Positions 8,833-18,900 of a stretch of DNA of 64,000 bases are shown in pieces; the first letter of the stretch is position 1; every line of letters starts with the position of its first letter. The DNA is from JABMQF01 sp964563755 (GTDB lineage: Archaea; Nanobdellota; Nanobdellia; Woesearchaeales; UBA11576), in contig CAZLYC010000001.1 in the NCBI GenBank assembly GCA_964563755.1, forward strand, positions 239,350 through 303,349. Reading direction: 5' to 3'. Below the pieces are notes generated by a model, which had not been told where the DNA came from, made no database searches, and saw nothing but the letters and a program-made list of their open reading frames with translations. The position numbers were made by a program, and so were the translations under genes.

Positions 8833-9225
8833 GCTTTTGTTTTTGCTTTGTGAAATCTTGTTCATTTCCTTCTTTACAGGATTTTTCTGTTTTGGGTATT
8901 ACCTGTTGTCAAATATTCTGAGTCTGCTAAACTATTAAGTTATTCTCGACGATACAAAAATATTTTTCCGTCGATAAAATTTGCAAATTATTTTTTAGCT
9001 GATATTTTTTGAAAAATTTCGCTTGTTTCTCTACGGATTTTTTTATTTTCAAGCGAACTTCACAAAACGGCTTTTCTTACTTGGGATCTTATGTTTTAGC
9101 CGTTGAACTTCTCGATCGCTGAGATTTTTTCCAAAATTAAGTTATTTTTAATATTATTTTATTACTATATAAATATTACTTTTAGTTTAAGATAATATTA
9201 TTATAATATTACATTTTTCTCGATT
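8833..9225. other. Non-coding AT-rich intergenic stretch with several inverted repeats
   Basis: I see no open frame with a credible start here. Four inverted repeats are present: TTTGTGAA (8847-8854) with TTCACAAA (9059-9066); TCGACG (8946-8951) with CGTCGA (8969-8974); TTCGCTTG (9018-9025) with CAAGCGAA (9050-9057); and AACGGCT (9066-9072) with AGCCGTT (9098-9104). The first encloses the next two, as in a branched RNA, and the third and fourth abut it. The stretch 9120-9215 is almost pure A/T, with a further near-palindrome AATATTAT-T-ATAATATT at 9194-9210. This may be an untranslated leader, a structured RNA or merely a divergent promoter spacer. Confidence 0.4.
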
Positions 9226-9305
9226 TTTACTTACGTTGTAGGTATAAAATTGCTTATTTTCGAAATACATACATTGTAAGAAAAAGACTTACGTTGTAAG
9301 TTTTA

Positions 9306-9325
9306 TGGAAAAGTTTATATATAAA
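9306..9325 (+). promoter_or_regulatory. Upstream plus-strand promoter (BRE/TATA)
   Basis: TTTATATATAAA at 9314-9325 is preceded by a purine-rich TGGAAAAG (9306-9313) in the BRE position. Predicted initiation is near 9342-9350, at the end of operator copy 4. Confidence 0.5.
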
Positions 9326-9365
9326 TGCTACTTACAGTGTGAGAATTTACTTGTTCTGAAAAAAA

Positions 9366-9381
9366 CCAAAAGGTTTAAATA
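9366..9381 (+). promoter_or_regulatory. Proximal plus-strand promoter (BRE/TATA)
   Basis: TTTAAATA at 9374-9381 is preceded by CCAAAAGG (9366-9373), a reasonable BRE/TATA pair. Initiation would fall near 9400-9405, overlapping operator copy 5, giving a leader of about 45 nt to the GTG at 9448. Confidence 0.55.
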
Positions 9382-9447
9382 CACCTATACTCACATTGTA
9401 AGTAAATTTTTGAATATATTACAATATTTTATTTAAGTTATTCGCGG

Positions 9448-9678
9448 GTGTTTGGTATAGTTTCAAAAGAGGACGAAGTAGTAGAGATACCTAGTGCAAT
9501 ATTCAGAGATAGAACTAGGGCCCCCCTCGAATCAATTTCTCAGTATCTTAAAGACGTGAAAGGCCTATCTTTCCACGAGATAGCAGTACTTCTAAACCGC
9601 GATGACCGAACAATCTGGACCTGCTACAGCAGAGCGAAAAAGAAACAGCAACAGCAGAATGAGGTGGTCAAGGAATAA
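9448..9678 (+). CDS. Small helix-turn-helix protein (sigma-70 region-4-like), 76 aa
   Basis: The start is GTG 9448, the first usual start codon after an in-frame stop at 9403-9405; no Shine-Dalgarno is visible. Residues 13-36 ('EIPSAIFRDRTRAPLESISQ') lead into a helix-turn-helix at about 39-63: 'LSFHEIAVLLN', the turn 'RDD', and the recognition helix 'RTIWTCYSRAKKK'. This fold resembles sigma-70 region 4 or trp-repressor-type helix-turn-helix domains. I recognise the 'LSxHEIAxLLNRDDRTIWT' signature from small DPANN proteins. The C-terminal tail is Lys/Gln-rich. The TAA stop overlaps the ATG of the giant gene (TAATG), so the two are probably translationally coupled. The most likely role is as a feedback regulator acting on the five upstream dyads (inference). 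An alternative is a nucleic-acid-binding helper of the giant protein. Confidence 0.85.
   Translation: MFGIVSKEDEVVEIPSAIFRDRTRAPLESISQYLKDVKGLSFHEIAVLLNRDDRTIWTCYSRAKKKQQQQNEVVKE
9661..9667 (+). promoter_or_regulatory. Shine-Dalgarno site of the giant gene
   Basis: GAGGTGG lies inside the end of the 76-aa gene, 10 nt before the ATG at 9678. It is a strong match to the archaeal anti-Shine-Dalgarno and fixes the start of the giant reading frame. Confidence 0.75.
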
Positions 9679-9971
9679 TGGCCACAGAAGACAGGATCAA
9701 GGAACTGCAGAGTCAGATAGCAGGACTTGATAGAGAGATTGAGCAAGAGAAAAAAGCAGAACAGAAGATAGCGCAGGAAATAGCAAGAAATGCAGAAAAA
9801 GAAAGAACCGCATCAACACAGAGAACAAACCAAGAAGCAAACAAAGAAAAATCATCAACAAGCATGGTGACATCAGTTGTCGTAATATCTCTCATACTCA
9901 TACTCTCCGCGATACTTGTTCTTAAGACTCTAAGTCCTACGGGCTACTCAGTTCTTGCGCAAAACCAAACA
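9678..9971 (+). other. Giant protein: cytoplasmic coiled coil and TM anchor
   Basis: Residues 1-63 are highly charged with heptad-like spacing ('RIKELQSQIAGLDREIEQEK'). Residues 64-82 are a hydrophobic helix (VTSVVVISLILILSAILVL) followed by 'KTLSPTGYSVLAQ'. There is no cleavable signal motif. The arrangement suggests N-in/C-out topology, with a coiled coil left in the cytoplasm that could oligomerise the protein or contact a partner. Confidence 0.8.
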
Positions 9972-12900
9972 CCCACAGAACTGCTCCAGGTAGAGCAACA
10001 GATGCTTGAAGACATGAACGTAGAAGAAGTCATAGCAATCCAAGAGGCAACAGAAAAGAACTACACAGAACCAATCAACGAGACACTGCCGGAAGAGCCG
10101 CAGAATGAGATCATAGAAGAACCAATACCTCAACTTCCAGAGCAGCAGGAGCAGAACGCAACACTGAATGAGACTGCGTCAGAAACAAACACAACAATAA
10201 ACGAGACAATGGCGCCAGTCAACGCGTCAGTCCCTGTTGTAAACGAGACAGTGAACATAACAAACGTGACACTCTACAACGAGACACAGCAAATCAACAT
10301 AACTCTCAATGAGACAAACATAACAGATGAATTCAATATAACCCTGAACTTAACACTCAATGAAACCAACTTCACAGCAGAACTCAACATAACACTGAAC
10401 GAAACAAACCTCACAGAGCAGCTTAACATAACATTCAACGAGACTAACCTGACATCAGAGCTTAATGCCACACTTAACATAACTAACGAAACAGCAATCA
10501 TATCGGAAGAAAATCTGACAACAGAGACAGGATTACCAGAAGAGCTAATCCAGGGATACGCAAGAGTCGGTCAAGCAGTCAACTGGACAAGAAGAATACT
10601 GGTCAACACAACAGGGGAGCTCAACATAACACTCAAGCTGCCGAAGCAGACATCAAAAGTAAAGATTTATGAGATAACTGGAGGAGTAGATCCAGCACTG
10701 GTTGAAGAAGAAGGCCAGACAGAGATATCAGGAAGCACAGTTCTAAACGCTAGACAATGGTCAGACTGGCACGCAAAGATAGGCAAGACAAAGAAACTCC
10801 TCAAATCAGACAAGATAGGCATCAATAATCCTGTTCTTTTGACTCAGCAGTTAGAGGAATCAACAGATTCTGAAACCGACAGCCAAACACCCGCAATAAT
10901 TGGCTATTCTGCATTGAATGTAGAGTCCGGTGAAGGGGTCATGCTGAAATTCCTCAACTGGTTGAGTTCTTTATTCGGAATAACTGGCGCAGCGACATTG
11001 GATACCGAATCGATACGCCTGACGAGACCGGATGACGGCGCAACAGTCGATAGGAACCTAAACCTGCTATACAGAGCAGCAAAAGACTTTGACTCCTGCA
11101 CACTCTACCTTGACGAAAACAAGGTAAAGACAGACGAACTTGTGCTTGAAGGACTCAATTTCTTCCAGCTAAGTAGGATGAGTGATGGAATACACGACTG
11201 GAAGATAGTCTGCCTCGACAAAAACCGAGAAGTCGAATCAGAGACAAGGACATTCACAGTAGGAACAACAACCATACCAACACCTATACAGCCAATAATA
11301 CCAATCCAGAACGAGACAACACCAGAGCAGAACACAACCCTGCCTGAGAATGAGAGTGTAGAACAGATAGAAGAAGAGACAGAAGAAGCAGAATACAACT
11401 TTGTCGAAATAAACATAACAGACACAGTTGACGAAGCTCCAAAAGTCTATGAAATCGAGTACCAGACAGCAGGACCAGAGGCATCTGAGCAAGTGCAGAA
11501 CCAGTACATAAAGGCAGTAACTGTAGGAAGCGACATAGAATTCAAGAATATAACTGCATACACAGAGCTGCCATGGGTGCCAGAGTGGCTAGTCAAACTC
11601 TACTGGAGCAACAAAGGTTACGAACAAGTTGAAGATATCAAGCTTATAGACGCAAACCAAGACGGACTTTACGATGCGATGGAATGGACAGTCCCGCACC
11701 TCTCGAACCAGACCTATGAAGTCAACCTCACTTATGAGATAACGCAGATAAACATAACACACGCAGAAAGGACACCAGAGAACGGAATAAAAGAGGACAT
11801 AACAGGATATGTAGCAGATGCTGACGGCTCATCAATACAAGTAAACACAAAAGAAATCTATTTCGAGCTCCAGACTGACCTAGCAGAAAACGATACGATA
11901 TCATTCTTTGCAGAAGCTAACAAGAGAAACACGATATTCCTGAAAGATATGGATGGAAATATCATAAGCACACTCACACTAAGCGACAAGAACTGGTCAT
12001 GGTATAACATGACGATAACAGGACTAAGCCTTACGACAAACAAGTTCTACCTAAGTTCAGAATCGCTAGTCAAGTATGACTACATAACAGCATTCGACAA
12101 GAAGCTCATAATACCAAAGAAGATGGTCGCGCCAAAGAACGTAAGCCTGGTGCTCGCGCAGGATGAAACAGTAGATGTAACCGAAATCAGACAGTTCAAG
12201 CCAGCAGAAGTGATTGTGCAGTCAACCACAGATCAGAACCAGACAGTCCCGATAGCAGAGTTCAGCGTAGAATTCCAGAGCGCAGAACTTGACATAGACA
12301 TGTCAGGACTTGTCGCAGAGACAGACCCTGTCGAAAGGAAATCAGTCATGCACATGGATGAATGGCCTGCAGAAATAAGCCACAACAAGACACTCTACAT
12401 ACCATCACACGGAAGAGGCTCGGTCTATATCTGCCCAGAAGCAAAGAACATAGATGAAGTCAACCAGTTCTGCCCAGGAATAGTGTACTTGAAGCTTGGA
12501 GAGAACAAGATAAACAAGACACAGGAACAGGCACTGCTTCAGATAGAGACAAACGAAACGCTCAACGAAACAATAAATGAGACAAACGGTACAGAGATAC
12601 TGAACGAGACAACAGAGCTTAATGAGACGACAGAGCTCAACATGACTTCAAATGAGACAATCCTGGAGATTAATCAGACAATTGAGCAAGATATCAATAT
12701 CACTGAAAATGTCACAACAGAATTCAACACGACAGAACAGGCAAGCAACGAAACAGCCTATAACGGCACAACAATAATTGTCACAGAAGTTGAAATCAAC
12801 GGCGTCATGTTCTACAAAGTATCCGGACTCACAGGCACAGGAGGCGGAGAGACAATAGAGGTGCTGAACATACACAGCTATCCTATCCTCGGAGGAGTCT

Positions 12901-15900
12901 GGACAGTAGACTTCATAACAAAAGGCACAGCGAACCTGACAATAACACCAATAGAGAATACCAGCTGGTCAGAGATGGACACAGACAACATCTTCACGGC
13001 AAACGACCTTGAATTCCTAGAGCTGAGCTGCGGAGAGGAGTCACTAAAAGACAACATCATAGCGATGACAGAGAACGGCACAGCGTTCGATTACGATGAA
13101 CTTGCGAACAGCACAGTCAACGTGACGGCAATCATTATCCAGAACTACTCATGCAACCTGACAGGACACCTGAGCAACAAGGAACTCTTATCAGGACATC
13201 ACGCATTCTTCTTCCAGTTTGGAGAAGCGAACGCAACAGCATACAACTATGTCGCAACACTAAGTTGCAGAGTAGCAGCCGCATGTGAATACACAGAGGT
13301 ATTAAGACTATCATCAATCACGAACGCCCACGTTGAACTCAGTAACTTCTCAAACTACGAGTACAGTATCTGCTGCAGGGACCTCGGAGGACAGAAGCTA
13401 AGGAACAACTGCTCTGACCCTAGAAATGTCACTATACTGAAAGCATCAGCAGAGACAAACGCCCACGTAGAGAAGATAACCCAGTCTAACTACAATGTGC
13501 CTGTATGCCTCAGTCATGAGAATCGCGACTTGAACATGACATGCGGATATGACAGCGTGAACAACTGCTCAGGATGGCAGGCCTGCGTAGCATCCATCAG
13601 CTCAACAGAGAGAGGAATGGATACAAACCTTGAAGTTGCAGAGTGCGGCTCGCCAAACAATTACACCACAAAGATATGCTGCAATATAGGCACAAACCAG
13701 ACAGGACCCTCTCTGCCACCAGCACAGCCTAACCAGACAGGATGCGTAGGACCACATGACGACTTCACGCCTATAGACAACGTTACGCTATGCGCAGGAA
13801 CATACTATACCAATGACGCAGCAGGAGACGGACTCATAAAAGTTGGAAGCAATAATGTCACACTGAACTGCAACGGAACCGTAATGGTAGGAAACGGAGC
13901 AGGAATAGGAATATACTCGAATTACAACGTGACGATAAATGGATGTGATGTAAGGAATTATGGGAAAGGAGTTGAGGTAAAAGGCTCCGATTTCCTCAAC
14001 GTAACTCTCAGCTGGAATTCAACAGGTGTGGATATCATTGATGGAATGGCTATAGACTCAGAAAATAATCTTGCTATAGCAGGAAGATGGTTGAACGGCA
14101 GCCAGAATGATTGGGGAATAGCCAGATACTATCCGAATGGAACACAGATTTGGAATAGATCTCTTGTATGGAATGCGACAGCTAGCGATCTGTTAATGGA
14201 TATGACATATGATTCTGCAGGCAATCTGATTTCAGTCGGTTGGTGGTTTAACAACAGTTTTTATAGATGGGCCATAGCAAAATATGACTCTTCAGGCAAT
14301 CTATTATTCACCAGCTCTCCAATCTTCAATATCACAAAAAATGAAACCGCAACTGCAGTAGCAACGGATACCCTGAACAACATAATCGTTGTAGGAAGAA
14401 AAGAGTTACGTTCATGGTCTGAGTGGCAGATAGTCAAGTACAACTCAACCGGAAGCTTAATCTGGAATATAACACCTTTATGGAATAATGATTATGGAAA
14501 TTTTCTGTATTCTGTAACTACCGATTCCCTTAACAACATAATTGTAGCTGGTGCATGTGTTTGGCCAGCCAAACAAAATTGGTGTGCTGCTAAATATTAC
14601 TCCAATGGAACACAAATATGGAACAGAACTTTCGTCTGGAATGCGACAGGTAGTCAGGAGTACGCAAAAGACGTCGTCATAGATTCAAATGACAATGTAA
14701 TACTTGCTGGCAGATGGAGTAATAATGGTAATTATGACTGGAGCGTTATAAAACTCACATCTGACGGAACACAACTATGGAACAAATCATTAAAATGGGG
14801 GGACAGCGTAGATAGCGCTGAAAGCGTGGCTGTAGATTCTAATGATAATATACTTATTGCAGGAAACTGGCGAAGCGGAAGCAATAACGTGTGGGGTGTT
14901 GCAAAATATTATCCTAATGGCACACAAATAACCAACAGAAGTCTATTCTCAGGAAGCAATTCACTAACATATGCTAATGAAGTCGTTGTCGATTCGTCAG
15001 ATAATATCATAGTCGCCGGTTCATGGGATAATGGCGGAGGAGACTGGAATTTTATGAAATTAACCCCTGACTTGACCGCTTCAGCATTCACACCCCGAGT
15101 GATATTGAACAATTCGTACATCAGGAATGCAGAAACAGGAGTGACTCTTGATGGAACTTCAAATTCACGAATAACCAACACAACCATAACTGGCACAACA
15201 ACCGGCCTCTACATGTCAGCAGCGAATGGCACAGTGATAACTAATCTTACAGTCTACAATAATACAAACGACATTTATGTTGATGGAACTGCTTCATCAT
15301 TTACGTATAATGCAACAAACATAACATTCGACTCTCCTGCAGGAACACTGCAGAATTACAGCAGATTAACAATATCTGATACTGTAGATGACTCAACAGC
15401 ATACTCTTTATCTTGGGCATACATGTCATGGACACCTGTAAAGAGGAAGTCATTCGCACAGAAATTCATAGACCTGACTGCAGAAACAGGAATGCCGAAC
15501 ATAGATTCAATGACATGGTACTGGCTCGATTCAGAACTCCCGACATATGATGAACTCAGGTTCCAGGTCTGGCAATTCGACCCAGTATATAGAGGAGGGC
15601 ACACAGAAGGAAACTGGACAAGGATAAATTATCAGCTAGACACAGCCAATAACCTTATAAGACTAGCAAACTTGATTCCACAGAGCATATATGGCATCCT
15701 AGACTCGGGCAATGAAGCACCGAACATGACGGGAGTATCACTGACATCTCAGCTTGGAAAGAACTACACAAATGAGAGTCTAACTGCTCTCGCATTAGGA
15801 CTCAGCGACCTAGATTCTGACAACGTCACGCTGACATACAACTGGTTCGTAGATGACAAATCAATAGCTGTCCTCAACATGCCGTTCGAAGCAAGAAGGG

Positions 15901-18900
15901 ATGAGAACGAGAGCAACTGGACAAGGGAGTACTCGCCATACATGAATGATGGAAGAGTGCAGGGACCAAGATGGAACAAGACGGCTGGATGGAATAATAC
16001 AGGAGCGTACGAGTTTGATGGCGTTAATGATTATATCTTAGTCTCAAACTTTGATTATGATATCTTAAGGCAGGGAAAGGAGACAAGCAGCTGGACGCTT
16101 GAAGCACGTGTTAAACCTGCAGGTTCACAAAATTCATCCGAGAAAATGATTGTAGGACGCGCAGGATGCCATGGCGGCATATACGCCTTCCCCAGTGATT
16201 TCAGATTCACCATAAAAACTACTGATTGTTGGACTGGATCAAAGAGTATTACATACACTCCGCCTGACATGAATAGTTGGTATCATCTAGTCGCAGTGTA
16301 TGATAATCGTATCATGTCATTCTATGCAAACGGTGTCCTGGTGGGGACAGACATATTCAATGCAACAATGTTCAACTATAACACTAATCTTTACATCGGA
16401 GGTATAGGCACCTATGTTTTCAACGGTACTGTGGATTCTGTGAGGATATATGATCGTGCATTATCCGCAGACCAGGTAAAGGCACTCTATGAGAACAAGA
16501 CATACCTACTCACAGAGGCAGAGACACGAGGCAGAGAAACATGGAAGGTTCAGATAACACCTAACGACGGCTGGGAAGACGGACCTGCTGTCATGAGCAA
16601 CTCACTCTATGTGTATGAACTCGCGTTCAATAATACAAAGCTTAACGCTTCACGACCTACCAATTATACCAACGAAAGCTTGACAGTATACACTGATTAC
16701 CTGAATGCGACAAACAGGACAATAGTCAACTGGTTTGTGGACAATTTCTCGATGGCTGTGCTTAATATGCCGTTCGACGGACTGAGCCCGAAGCATCCAA
16801 GGACAGAAAATGCACTGGTCGGATCATGGTGGTTTGAGGGAGACGCGAATGACAAGAGCGGAAAAGGCATGGATGGAGTAGTTACTGGTTCAACTGTTGG
16901 TGATGGCAAGGTTGACAAGGCATATTTGTTCAATGGCGTGGATCAATCCATCAATATATCTAATTACGATTCTCTTGTTAATAATGTAACAAATCAGATG
17001 ACGATAGGACTTTGGGTCAAGCCTGTCGGATATCCTGCAGTAGGATACGCTGAAGCATTACGAAAAGAGATAAGTTACCATTTCTCATATAATGCAGCTG
17101 TACCTGGATGGGATATAGGATTCAAAAATGAAACAAACGGACAACAATTCCCGGGACATATCGATACATCTCAAGTGCCTCTAAATAAGTGGACTCATCT
17201 ATTGCTGACATATGATGGCTCAACAATATCTGTTTATGTCAATGGTGTGCTTTCCAAGAGCGCAAATTTAGTTTTCAAAATAGGTTCAAACAACAACGAT
17301 AACCTGTACATAGGTAATTATGGCAGTTCAGAAGAATCAGGACTCCTAAGCAGGTACTTCAATGGCAGCATTGACGAAGTCTACATCTGGAACAGGTCGT
17401 TATCTGCAACTGAGATAAGAACCATCTACGAGGAAGGCCTGAACAATTACGAAGATGCCAAGGACTATTCTACTAACGGCAATACTGGAACTGTCGTGAA
17501 TGCAACGTGGAACAGGACTGGCGGGCCGAATAACACAGGAGCATATACTTTCGATGGTGTCGATGATTATATCATAATAGATCATGATGGCTCAACAGAT
17601 ATGTTTGATTCTATATCTGTTGAGGCTTGGGTAAAGGTAAGTTCTTTGGGAACAGAACAGTATCCATCTATAGCAGGTAAACAATACGGCGGATTATATC
17701 CTAGCAATAATCCCTATGCGCTTTACATACAGAACTCTGATGATACGTTGAGGTTTGGCAAGAGGAATATCGATGGTATCTGGGGCGGCTCCGCATACAC
17801 TAGTGTGACTCCTTATATCGGTGAATGGATTCATGTTGTGGGTATGCTTGACGGAACGAATTTAAGGCTTTATGTCAATGGTGAAAAAGTAAGTGAAGTG
17901 TCTACCCGCATAGGCACACAGAATGACGACAGTCCTGTACTGATTGGAGCAGATGATAATGATGGCAACGGAGTTGCCGACAATTTCTTCAACGGCACGA
18001 TAGACATTGTGAGGATATACTACAGGGCATTATCTGCAGAGCAGATCACTGCTTTGTACGCGAACAGGACTTATTTGATACCCTCTTCAGAGACCCGCGG
18101 CGGTGAGACCTGGCAGGCATTGCTCACGCCGCAGGATAGTTATGAGGACGGCACTGCCGTGTACAGCAACCCGATATATATCTATGAGTTGGCGCTGCTG
18201 AACACGAAACTGAATGCGTCAAGCGTAACGAATTATACTAATCAGAATCTTACTGTCTACACAACGTTTGCAAATGGCACAAATAACACAATAGTCAACT
18301 GGTTCGTTGATAACAGTTCGATGGCGGTCCTCAACATGCCGTTTGAAGCTTTGAGTCAGAAGCACCACGAGATAGATGATTTGATGGTTTGCGCTTTGCA
18401 GTTCGAAGGAGACGCGACTGACAAGAGCGGAAAAGGTAATACTGGAATAGTGAACGGCGCAGTAATAGCTGACGCAAAGATAAAGAAGGGCTATTCTTTC
18501 GATGGTATTAATGATTATATCAATATCTCAAATTCACAAAGCCTGCAGAACTACACATCATTCACGGTCGCATTATGGTTCAAGTATGCAGGAAGAGGCC
18601 CTCAGAACAAGCAATACACTACAATAATCAACAAGAACGCGATAGGCAACGGAAATCTGGACCCATATCATATCTGGGTTGAAAATTCAAGTCAGGAATT
18701 GATTGTGCGTTTAGGAAGCGGCACTTCGGCAATCTATATGAGTCCATTGATAAGTGTAAATGACAACAAATTCCACCATGTGACTGTTGTTTTCGATGAT
18801 GCTCTTGATAAATACTACATGTATTTTGATGGACGCAGAGCAGCAACTAATAGGGTGTCGTCAAGCTGGAAACCAACAACAAATACTGACTCATTGATGA

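Larger units (their letters stand above)
9229..9403. promoter_or_regulatory. Operator array: five copies of a 15-bp dyad ACTTAC-N3-GTAAGT
   Basis: Copies are at 9229-9243 (ACTTACGTTGTAGGT), 9267-9281 (ACATACATTGTAAGA), 9287-9301 (ACTTACGTTGTAAGT, perfect arms), 9330-9344 (ACTTACAGTGTGAGA) and 9389-9403 (ACTCACATTGTAAGT). Centre-to-centre distances are 38, 20, 43 and 59 bp. Copies 4 and 5 lie 4 and 7 bp downstream of two TATA boxes, where they would cover the initiation region. This is the layout of a repressor operator array. The obvious candidate ligand is the helix-turn-helix protein encoded immediately downstream (inference). Confidence 0.65.

Noticed and set aside
8941..9104. Intrinsic terminator hairpins
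   Set aside because: Both flanking genes are transcribed away from this region, so a terminator would have nothing to end; the stems are also A/T-poor in tail.
9120..9215. Replication origin in the A/T-rich spacer
   Set aside because: No origin-box repeats or initiator gene nearby; A/T richness is explained by promoters.
9229..9403. CRISPR array
   Set aside because: Units are only 15 bp, imperfect and irregularly spaced (5-44 bp gaps), and they surround TATA boxes; operators fit better.
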